NCBI GenBank assembly: GCA_019614645.1
Contig: JABWDB010000002.1
Coordinates: 11,445,501-11,509,500, forward strand
Direction of reading: 5' to 3'
DNA: 64,000 bases
From: Stratiolaelaps scimitus
Taxonomy: Eukaryota > Arthropoda > Arachnida > Mesostigmata > Laelapidae
The notes beneath the pieces are model-generated. The model did no database searches. It had not been told where the DNA came from and saw nothing but the letters and a program-made list of their open reading frames with translations. Shown here in pieces: positions 25,801 through 33,301 of the stretch. The first letter of the stretch is position 1; the number at the start of each line of letters is the position of its first letter. The position numbers and the translations under genes are program-made.

Positions 25801-28297
25801 ACATCGCCAAACTTCGTTCCTCAAGCATGATTGATGCTACTACCTACCTGCGTACTAAACACACATTTAGCTAGTATATCCAGTATGGTGCATGCTTAGG
25901 TGAAGAGAGAGAGAGAGAGTAACACTGTCTTGAGTTCCAGCACCTTTGTTTCAGCCAACCTACTCTATTCCTGACCAATTCCTACTGCTACCACTACAGC
26001 CTCCCCACCTGAATGTACTCCTCTCGTATCTCCACCCTTCTCGCTGTGGTGGGTTGATCTAGACTCACGCCTTGTCGTGTTGGGTCGGATCTCATCTTCA
26101 TCCTGGTATTGACTGACAACATGACCGCAAACTGACACGCACAAATATCTCCAAATGTTCAGACATCCACAGAGATAGATACGAAATGTATACCCACCAG
26201 AATACTATCCAGAATACCTTAGGATACAATATATTACCAAGAGACATTTCGATCCCGAATAGATCTCGTTTCACGAACCAGCGAAGCTGATAAGCGTCCA
26301 CCAGCCAAACGTATGCCGAAACATCCTTAGTATTCACTCGGTGTGAAGTGGACACTACGGCTATGAATCAGTACTGAGAATCAATCGACACCGCGCTTGC
26401 GGGTGAACAGTGGAGCCGACGTTTTGCGGCTCTTGGCCCCGTTAGTTAGACTGAACGATTTGGAGAAAATTATGCGGGGTCAACCGTTTTGCGACCAGAG
26501 CCTGGCGAGGTCTCACTTAAGCGCCGCATCGGCGTATACGTTCGACACGACGTGCGTGCTGCAAGACGCGAAATGGCCCGACGCGGGCTCGATCGCTCTA
26601 AAGCATCACGAGTGGTAATGAGTGGCTGTCTGATGTTGTCAAGTGAAACAGTCATCGAAATGTTTTCTTGCCAAATCACCACTTAGAAATATTCCATTCT
26701 CGTCTCACTGTTATGATTCTACGGACAGCACCAACTGAGTGGCAGCAGTATTCGTTCAATGCTGTAACACTGCGAATGCAGTGAACGTCTTCTTTATATT
26801 TTTCTCATTCGTTTAGAACAAAGACGTTATATGTGGAATCAACATAGACATACAGACAACGTATTGCGACAATAACAGTAATACACTCACAAATAAAATA
26901 ATCCTAAACATTTTCATGTTATCTACTTCATAAATAAATAAATTAATTAGCTAAATGATTTTCGGACAACGTCCGGCTTGCATGAACGTTTAGATTAACC
27001 GGTTAATCTAAACCAAAAAAAACGGTGTGTTCTCGTTCAATAGGGGTTTTGCTTCTTAATCGATATCAGACGCTTGATTATGTTCTTTTTTCTGCTATTC
27101 GCTATAACGGATCGAGTCAAATTGTAATCGTAAGGCGGCGTGCATACATCTAGAGTTGACCTTTGAACACCAGCCATCTCAACTATCTCCTATCGACTGT
27201 ACGCCTTCGCAACACAACATATTCCTGATTATGGGAAATGCCAACAAGGCAAGCTCGAGAGGACATCACCGTTTAATATCGATTATGGATAGATGGATGC
27301 CTATATTTTTTTATCAAGCGCAGGCAAACTTGATGCCACATTGCGAATTGCTTTTCCATAAATAGATACGAGAACCACTGTCTTCACACATGTACGCCCA
27401 GCTTCTAATCGCTATTCGCAAATAGCTGATTAAGAAAGAAACGCAAACTCCATTTTCGAATTCATCATTAACATGCATTTTGCTCTGATCGTCGTCGACG
27501 CTGGCTCATTGACACGGGCCGTATTGTGTGGTCCATAAATTCAGCGTGATGCTTGGAGCTGCGTTCGCATCAGTGTACGGCTCGGCGAACGCGTGGCTGA
27601 TCTCGAAGGTTCGTCTGAGTCAGCTGCAGACCTGCGCCGTGGTATCCGCAGCCGCCCTCGGAGCAGTTCTCCCTTCGCTGCTGGTCGGAAGGTTTGTGTG
27701 TTTGTTTGGTTGTTTATGTTCGCTTTTCGTACCGCTGTTTATAATAATAACATCTGTTCGCACTTCGTTACCTTTCATTTCATCCACCGGTGAATAAGTG
27801 TACGAGAGTATCTCAGAACGAAGAACACTTTGGTGAGGTTAGCCGGATGTCTGACGAAGATTCGCTTCGGATGAGGAAAAGTATCGAGAGAATACGAATA
27901 ATAGGAAGCCGTAGAGGTCACAGGAATATGAACGCGGAAACGCTTTGTGTGAAACTTTCCATTTATATATATATATATATATATATATGGAAAGTTTATT
28001 CGAGAAAAATCAGTAACAGTAGAACAGGTAAAGAAGCAAACGACAACGCAGTGTCTATGTCTACGAAACGTATATCAACCTTTCGATTGCAGATGGATCG
28101 AAGAGCGTCCCGGCATTTTCCCCGTTGTCCCGTTGGTGTCCTCCGGCCTCCTCGCCTGTATCATGGTCGCAATGCTTTTGGCAGCTCACGTCATTCCAAA
28201 GGATAGCGACCAGCTCGACGAGGAGAAGAGCTCCACCACTCAGCTATCGCATAAGAGCTCGAAATCGTCCGTGTACAGTTATTGGGCGTACGACTGA
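5129..28297 (+). CDS. MFS transporter, MFSD4 / NaGLT1-like (nine exons, 5' incomplete)
   Basis: Multi-pass membrane transporter, probably for sugars or related small solutes at a cell membrane. The substrate is inferred from the family only. Exons are 5129-5287, 14860-14989, 16680-16782, 22417-22639, 23353-23523, 24594-24756, 26411-26614, 27545-27691 and 28093-28297. All introns are GT-AG and the phases match at every junction; about 501 residues are recovered. The family reading rests on YALVPVCGD, FAFQGLTLRFSEAG, then QGYHLMFAVGVGVGPLIARP, which matches the N-half signature where family members have a similar loop of the type ALHFxFALGAFxxPLIA. The C half has ISGLMWAFCCFRLVPVVLSV, like the family GxxxGR..A..LS motif, then GAAFASVYGSANAW and ALGAVLPSLLVG. 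The N-terminal exon(s) with the first transmembrane helices are missing. A long loop and a 67-residue insert are unusual. The family call is good but was made by eye. Confidence 0.8.
6487..6532. repeat. (TA)n microsatellite
   Basis: TA tract with one ATTA interruption, about 30 bp from the end of a SINE copy. Confidence 0.9.
6560..6745 (-). mobile_element. tRNA-like SINE, copy A
   Basis: On the minus strand a B-box-like GAGTTCGATCG (plus 6654-6664) follows an A-box-like TGGTGCATTCG by about 51 bases, the spacing of a tRNA-type pol III promoter. The plus strand shares gctgactcacagcc near its left end with the reversed end of the copy at 31085-31263, and acaacggtg next to the B box with both other copies. 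Confidence 0.6.
10691..11271 (-). mobile_element. Decayed non-LTR retrotransposon (LINE), reverse-transcriptase end plus 3' terminus
   Basis: On the minus strand the translation from 11271 gives DLQKAVDEISRWCSNNDMIV, then LGVMVSP, LDFSFHITQ, FRCFIAKKPEF and SFVLPKLTYY. This is the order of conserved blocks at the C-terminal end of jockey/CR1-type reverse transcriptases. Two stop codons and a frameshift near the VSP block break it, and the catalytic YADD region is not found upstream. The 3' end (10691-10831) is repeated at 2757-2894. This is a dead copy inside the MFS intron and is transcribed antisense with respect to the host gene. Confidence 0.75.
12645..12690. repeat. Interrupted (TA)n tract
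   Basis: Two TA-rich stretches separated by short GA-containing interruptions (agatatatat motifs), in the large transporter intron. Confidence 0.8.
13630..13795 (-). mobile_element. tRNA-like SINE, copy B
   Basis: Minus-strand B box GGTTCGACAC (plus 13711-13720), preceded by ggagacacctaggtgcatg and followed by caccgttgcacat, the same order as copy C at 31085-31263. The body ends in ccgtggacgttaaa. The A-box region is less well conserved. Confidence 0.65.
14760..14787. repeat. (TA)n microsatellite
   Basis: Pure TA tract about 70 bp before the acceptor of transporter exon b. Confidence 0.9.
14860..14989 (+). CDS. MFS transporter exon b
   Basis: Acceptor gccttgcag, donor ccg/gtacgt. It starts with two bases completing the split glycine and ends with two bases. 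It encodes SYLLLMAVHKSQWISTVVQ then GYHLMFAVGVGVGPLIARP and FITD. This aligns with the family block in which a helix of the type QALHFxFALGAFxxPLIAxPF follows the GLxxGxxDTGGN region. The D-T-G-G-N residues typical of the family are replaced here (LRFSEAGSYL). Confidence 0.8.
15995..16058. repeat. Two adjacent (TA)n tracts
   Basis: Two TA tracts joined by acgtgtatgtttatattt, in intron 14990-16679. Nothing else is recognised in this intron. Confidence 0.9.
16680..16782 (+). CDS. MFS transporter exon c (central loop), tentative
   Basis: Donor gggat/gtaagg is good. The acceptor, ending gatgag, has a weak pyrimidine tract, but it is the one that keeps phase with exon b, and an in-frame stop lies just upstream. 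It encodes ANAPVKYVSTLPASPSNVGK then LEPIHLPPVQPLRD, a hydrophilic, proline-rich stretch suited to the central loop between the two halves of an MFS protein. It ends in phase 0, matching the next exon. Confidence 0.55.
16814..16950. repeat. Long compound (TA)n tract
   Basis: About 137 bp of TA repeats with ATTA interruptions at fairly regular distances, starting about 30 bp after the donor of exon c. Confidence 0.9.
18335..18367. repeat. Perfect 15-bp inverted repeat with 3-nt loop
   Basis: Arm attgttcaatgttat and its exact reverse complement are separated by ata. It lies inside a transporter intron, and no target duplication is evident. Confidence 0.9.
21811..21838. repeat. (TA)n microsatellite
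   Basis: Pure TA tract within the transporter intron. Confidence 0.9.
22417..22639 (+). CDS. MFS transporter exon d (loop and helix 7)
   Basis: The acceptor has a strong pyrimidine tract ending cgcccacccag. The donor is atcgg/gtgagt. Phase 0 at the start fits exon c, and phase 1 at the end fits exon e. It encodes SNSLYEIHRNAP, a proline/serine/threonine-rich linker, then SRVFIPFVVVAFLAVLI and ATCFYLAYRW, a clear transmembrane helix followed by a basic residue. An alternative acceptor at 22343 would add about 24 residues but breaks the phase with exon c. Confidence 0.75.
22787..22828. repeat. (TA)n microsatellite
   Basis: TA tract of about 40 bp in the 713-bp intron between exons d and e. 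Confidence 0.9.
23353..23523 (+). CDS. MFS transporter exon e (helix 8)
   Basis: Acceptor ctgaaagtag, donor tttctg/gtatgt. It carries two bases in and one base out. It encodes REWALTLLCACHAFLYVHTF, VSVLDFLSIYGVLKG and MTRADSLLLIS. The hydrophobic block matches the position of the helix that is followed in MFS proteins by a short loop and the GxxxGR helix. Confidence 0.78.
24033..24057. repeat. (TA)n microsatellite
   Basis: TA tract in the intron between exons e and f (23524-24593). Confidence 0.85.
24594..24756 (+). CDS. MFS transporter exon f (helices 9-10)
   Basis: Acceptor cgtctcccgttag, donor ttgcag/gtgaga. It encodes LMWAFCCFRLVPVVLSVKLT, PANVLFLADTALVGSAGAMY and AVGHKSHAHLWYC. This corresponds to the family block FWGSFTLGRLLAIPxSxRLSP. 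It leaves two bases of a split codon, so either exon g or exon h can follow in frame. Confidence 0.8.
24757..26410 (+). other. Intron between transporter exons f and g
   Basis: 1.65 kb. It holds CAC/CAA-rich sequence near 24950-25000 and a short GA run near 25907-25919. The open frame at 25089-25349 has no splice or family support. Confidence 0.5.
26411..26614 (+). CDS. MFS transporter exon g (hydrophilic insert, possible cassette exon)
   Basis: Acceptor gtgaacag, donor gagtg/gtaatg. It is 204 bp, phase 2 at both ends. It encodes 67 mostly polar residues (GADVLRLLAPLVRLNDLEKI, MRGQPFCDQS, LARSHLSAAS, AYTFDTTCVLQDAK) with two cysteines and no transmembrane helix. MFSD4/NaGLT1 proteins have only a short loop here. 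Skipping the exon keeps the frame, so it may be alternatively spliced. Confidence 0.65.
26988..27013. repeat. Perfect 26-bp palindrome without loop
   Basis: gtttagattaacc is followed directly by its reverse complement, in the intron between exons g and h. It could be a fold-back remnant or a symmetric protein-binding site. Confidence 0.9.
27545..27691 (+). CDS. MFS transporter exon h (helix 11 region)
   Basis: Acceptor cataaattcag, donor ggaag/gtttgt. It has one base in and two bases out. It encodes VMLGAAFASVYGSANAWLIS, KVRLSQLQTC and AVVSAAALGAVLPSLLVG. The pattern fits the family blocks GTALLGLxMASIFPT and VGASLGEMxxPLLVG, which gives strong support for the family. Confidence 0.8.
27952..27997. 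repeat. Inverted repeat enclosing (TA)n
   Basis: aaactttccat at 27952-27962 and its exact reverse complement at 27987-27997 flank a TA tract, so the whole 46 bp folds back on itself. It lies in the 401-bp intron before the last transporter exon. Confidence 0.9.
28093..28297 (+). CDS. MFS transporter terminal exon i
   Basis: Acceptor cgattgcag. It encodes WIEERPGIFPVVPLVSSGLL and ACIMVAMLLAAHVIP, the last helix, then an acidic and serine-rich cytosolic tail ending SSVYSYWAYD and a TGA stop. The acceptor takes one base to complete the split arginine codon from exon h. No AATAAA is obvious immediately downstream. Confidence 0.8.
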
Positions 28298-30360
28298 ACG
28301 GTGCCGCTGCTGCCTGATCAGCGAACGCCCGACTACTTCGGCACCTTGACGAGCAGACCCCAACAAATGAAACGATTTTACCTGAAACTCGAAAACAAAG
28401 CTCGCATCTCCCGCTGTGGAACGTTATGTTCTGCTTATTGGCTGATTGTTCATGCATCGATCTTACTGCCGATCTATCCGACTGTTGTTGTTCTTCGACG
28501 ATTTCTTTGCGCCGTACAGAAAATAGACGAGCATCATCGATCGTGCGTTGCTCGTTCGTGGCCACCACACGACGAGTCTCGACGAAAATGATTTGCTCCC
28601 GTAAAGGTGGTCACGCGACCAACCTTTCGTGTGTGTGTGGTACGCGTCGATTTTTGGCAGGGCTGTCGTTATGTATAATATAATAACGATGTTGATCTGG
28701 AAATTTGTGGCCAGTTTTCTTGGCGAAAAGAAATCTCCGTTTGCGGATCCGCGGCCCCGCGGGTGTCTGATGAAATGACCAGCTGTAGAAATCGGCAAGA
28801 GTGATTGTCGCCTTGAATGCGGGCGGTCTACATGACCAAGCGATGGGTCCCAACGAGAGGCAGACAGAATTTTCCTTATGGTATTGTGCGAACGGTGGAG
28901 ATGGCACAGGGCGATAGATATTTGTGTGTGTGTGTTGCTGAACGCAGGTGTTCGCACAACCTTCGTCAGATCGAGACAAGTCAAACCAGTTGTACAGAGT
29001 ATTTAATCAACGGTATCGCGCGGTGGATCCGGGGACCCCGAAAATCGGGCGCGGGGGGGAGGGGGCAAGACAGAAAGGTTTATAGCATGTTGTTGAGCTC
29101 TGTAACTGAGTAATTTGTAAATACATGTACAAAATAGCTAGTAGCTAGGCCGAAGCGGGACCAAAAGCTTGCTTCACCTAACACGGGGCAAGCGAGGAGC
29201 ATATCGATATTTAACACATCGTCGTTAGATAGATCAATATCGGATAGACATGACGACAGTTGAATCCTGAGGCAGGCCAGCGCTGCACTAGACGCGCGTA
29301 TTGCTCAACGACCGTGTCCTTAGCCCGGGACGAGTGGACAACTACAGAGCGGGAACGGCGCTTGCTGAATTCTGCTACACTGGAATCGAAGTGGGGAATC
29401 CATAGAACTCATTGACCGTGGGCTCCGCGCAAACGACGATGCTCGTTTTAGTTTCGTTGAAAATATTGGACGCCGTCCGAAGGGCCGATGCCCCTGCTGC
29501 GAGCCCTACAGCTCGCTGGGATTGCAACCAATTGTTCTTATACTGATCGACTTTATTATCGACATCCTGCGTATCGGCATCTCCTCCGCGTCAGCCAGAT
29601 GATGCCAGCAGCCGATAAACGAATGACGGTCAAGATGTTATACTCACGGATATTATCAATACTATCGGAAATGATGTTTCAAATCTCCGCTAGATCAAAG
29701 ATCACTAACACCTACCGTATTCTCTCATGTTGACTACGTAATTGTAGTTTTATGAACTATTGAATTAAATGGAGAATCGTATGCACTGTTAGATCATTTT
29801 CGATGCGTATCGTCGGCTTGGATTGCCAGCAGGCGATGTTTATTATAATAATTAATTGCTGAAAAATACTAATGGTCAATGAATCAATCAGTTTTTTTTC
29901 TTTTGTATCATCACCCGCTGTATTGCGATTACCTGAATATGGGCAGTATCATAAACTATATTCCTGACGTGTATACATCACACCACAGAAGTTTTATTTA
30001 TAGTTAAAGTAAATGTCCGTAAAACAATAATGAATTATGAAGCATTTCTTTTCTGTAATCGACGATCGGGTTGCAAGAATTATCCATTGCACCATCACGG
30101 AATGGCTTGAACATTCTGTAATAGCATATCATCTATCGTTTTCCTGAAGCGCGCCATTTTAGTGCGGATTTTAAGTGGTCGATATGAAATAGCACCTGTT
30201 CAGAGGGTGATCTTTTTTGGTTCGACAATAATTCAATAGTTCACATACAAATCGCCAACGTATAATCACCACTAATGAGGACTAAAACAATATATACCTG
30301 TATTTGCATTGTTATTATTATACGCTTTAGTTTAATGTACCCTGCGTGTTCATAAGTCAT

Positions 30361-30385
30361 ATATATATATATATATACATATATT
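30361..30385. repeat. (TA)n microsatellite
   Basis: Short TA tract with one C interruption. Confidence 0.8.
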
Positions 30386-30837
30386 TCACAACATATACGG
30401 ATCGATTAATTGATTGATAGATAGACGCATATCAATGGGCGATAGCATAACAAATTGTATATATACCTAGTGAGAAAGTATCTATGCCATTATATGAAAG
30501 ATGACAAAGACTGAACAGCATTGTAACGTTGTCAATGTTAATGATGCACTAATTACCGACAACAGCGACAGCAATGAACATGTATAGACATGTTATAATG
30601 ACGTCGGATGGACAATTAAGTCAAAGAATCAATTATTAACTAAATCATATCGACGGAAATCCATCATTACTGAAAGCTGTGTACATCACTAATTGAAAGC
30701 AATAATGAAATGACAAGGAAAATAAAAAGACAGCGTTTTTGTTTGCTTTTCAACTTGAGCTCTTTGATTATGAAAACGAAATTAAAGTATGCAGGTATTA
30801 CTTAATAACTTTTTTTTTCTATTACTCGGTCATTTGT

Positions 30838-30861
30838 GTTGAGTTAACTCGCTAACTCAAC
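30838..30861. repeat. 9-bp inverted repeat with 6-nt loop
   Basis: gttgagtta and taactcaac are separated by actcgc. Confidence 0.85.
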
Positions 30862-31084
30862 AATTAGCTAACTAATTTAGCACATAGGACTTCAAACATA
30901 CAATAATTTGGAATTAGCTGGGGGCGGGGGGGGACTATTACCTAATTATTACACGGAATAATAAATGATTGTAGACCCGACATCTAACCGACGGAGCGTG
31001 GCTCGAGTTCAGCGAGTCGACGCACAAGTCCTGCAGACCTGGCAATAACACACACACAAAACCCGAGATATTACACAAATATTG

Positions 31085-31263
31085 ATGTCGCATCTCAAGG
31101 CGACCCGGTGGCCGGTGTGCCTTGCGATGGGGAGAAAGAGACACGTAGGTGCACGGGTTCGATGCCCACCGTTGCACATTGGCATTTAAAAATGGTCCGT
31201 GTTATGCAGCAAGCCGAAAGCTGTTGTACCGTGGACGGTAAATGTTTAAGGCTGTGAGTCAGC
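31085..31263 (+). mobile_element. tRNA-like SINE, copy C
   Basis: A-box-like TGGCCGGTGTG at 31109-31119 and a consensus B box GGTTCGATGCC at 31156-31166, 47 bp apart as in a tRNA gene. The body then matches copies at 6560 and 13630 in reverse orientation, with gtggacggtaaatg and ggctgtgagtcagc near the 3' end. There is no tRNA acceptor stem, so it is not a tRNA gene. Confidence 0.7.
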
Positions 31264-32805
31264 CCGCAAAATTTATTTTAGGCGACCTCTGTCGCCGCTG
31301 CCTCAATTCAGAAAACAATGAAGCAATCCGAATTGTAGTCATCGGAGTGATCGAAAATCTGGGGACTAGAGAGAAAAAAAAACCAAAAATTGGGCACGAG
31401 TCCGCGTTTCGGCTAAGCAATCTCGTGTTTCGCAACTTCTAAACCAATAAGTGCCAACAAATGTTTCTGTTTGTTGTCGTTACTATCTATACCCAAGGCG
31501 CAGAATATATATATATTTACAGTATCGGAAAGCATGTGGACATTTTCCCAACGGGTAATAACGGTACAATAAGTGAGTTCAAGGTGTCGGTCTTCGTATT
31601 GACAGTGGAACGAAATCGGTAAACAAAAAGCAAAGCAACGATAACAACGTTATTCTGAAAGGCATGTCGATATTGACTATCCGATAACAGAGGAAATCGC
31701 CAGCCGGATAAAACGATATATATGTATATATATATGATATCTGACGAGAATTGAATGCTGGGTCTAAATGGGTGATCACCACAAAATTATGCCTGTGCTC
31801 GGATACGGTCAACACCAAGCTGATGTTTCGGACTGACTGAGCCAAAATGGGCATCATCAACATATGAACTAGGCTGGAAAAGGTCCATACATTTAGATCA
31901 CTTTTGGGGATATCGCGGTTCGAACAACAGGCTCAAATACTCGTGTATTGTGTAAGTTAAAAGAAAGGCCAGCGCGCTAATGCTTCCATAAGAATTCCCT
32001 TAGCAATATCTGCTGAACATGTATACACTATTATTTACCAATGAAGAACTTGGAGCAATTTTTCTCGAAAGTCTCTTATGTGTAAGCTTCCTGGTAATTT
32101 CACTCAGCGCATGTGGACACTGTTTAGATCTACAACCATTTGTATGTAAGATGGATAGAATTCGCATTCGTTGAATGTTTCTTTGATTGAACTATATGTC
32201 TAAGCGACATGACACAAATAGTTAGCTCAACACAGGGCAGCAGTGAGTCGTAAGCCAGTTGAAATCCATACGAAGATTAATTAATAAGTCACAACTATAA
32301 TCCAATAGGAACCCTTGTTGTATGTGCGTGTTAGCTGTTCGCTTTGGACACACAAGCAATTTTGAGAGCACGTGTCAGTAGATTATATTCACTTGCCTTA
32401 AAAACTCTACGTATTGCTTGCACTGGCCCGAGTGTTTCAACCAATGAACGACTACTAGTAAATATGTTGAAAATGGCATGTACCAATTATTCTATTCACC
32501 CAAGTCATCTCTCCAATTTAGTGCAACTGATTAGTTTTACTAATTTCATAATAATATTGTAAGCATTAATCGAACACAAAACGGCTTTTTTTTGCGTTCA
32601 TTTACCAATTCCCATAACAGACGCCCTCGCTTTGTGCGAGTGTGTGTAATGATAACGGAGTTAATTGTATTAACTAAAGACAAGCATTTTCTTATAATTT
32701 CTTTATTGTAATATTGCCTAGCAATGCTAACAATTCAGTTCTCATTACGTGACCGTGCAAAAATAGTCGCTGATTGTTTTCATTAACAACGTACGATCGT
32801 ATACA

Positions 32806-32810
<5 letters not shown>

Positions 32811-32838
<28 letters not shown>
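32811..32838. repeat. (TA)n microsatellite
   Basis: TA tract with AT-rich flanks, about 200 bp downstream of the clathrin light chain poly(A) signal. Confidence 0.85.
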
Positions 32839-32842
<4 letters not shown>

Positions 32843-33033
32843 TTTTTGAATTAATTTATTTTATTTTGTTTTCACTTCTTTATTATGCATAGCGATACGT
32901 ATTGTGATTATCTAATTGATCCGCAAGGTGCATGTTAAGCGTACTTCTATGTAATTATAACGATCCTCTTAGGGCTTGCAACGATAATGCAAGTTCCAAG
33001 CGAACACCCCATTACGTTTTGGATTCAGCCGTG

Positions 33034-33039
33034 TTTATT
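33034..33039 (-). terminator. Poly(A) signal of the clathrin light chain gene
   Basis: AATAAA on the minus strand, about 35 bp after the stop codon. Confidence 0.65.
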
Positions 33040-33072
33040 CGCATCTTTGCACAGAATCGTGCCGATCTGTCT

Positions 33073-33301
33073 CTAGGTCGCCACGGTTCTCTTTGGCGGC
33101 TTCTCTAAGGCGATCAACAGTGTTCGCATGCGATTGAGATCCTTCGATTCCCTGCGTGTGTTGAGCGACTTTGCGATACGACTCATACGCTGCCAACAGG
33201 TGGCGTTGTTGTTGCTCTCTTGTAGGGCATCAGCTGCTTCTTGCTCCTCCACACGGCGAACCTCACGTCGTTCAGCGACTTCGGCCCGCCACTGAGCATA
33301 C
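33073..33301 (-). CDS. Clc: Clathrin light chain exon 3 (C-terminal domain)
   Basis: The acceptor ends tgggccag. The first base completes the TGG tryptophan codon. It encodes YAQWRAEVAERREVRRVEEQ, a middle part, and KDLNRMRTLLIALEKPPKRT before VAT and TAG. The last block is the most conserved signature of the family. Confidence 0.85.

Larger units (their letters stand above)
28298..33033. other. Intergenic region between the transporter and clathrin light chain genes
   Basis: The two genes converge here. It holds a SINE copy at 31085-31263, (TA)n tracts at 30361-30385 and 32811-32838, and a small hairpin at 30838-30861. Open frames such as 28463-28984 (minus) have no family or splice support. 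Confidence 0.55.

Noticed and set aside
23304..28297. Alternative reading of the transporter C half as a CREST/TMEM8-myomaker-type protein
   Set aside because: The conserved histidines of that fold are missing, and exons further upstream and downstream give MFS blocks in the right order.
31156..31166. tRNA gene at the consensus B box
   Set aside because: No acceptor stem or anticodon arm can be formed; the sequence is shared by dispersed SINE copies.
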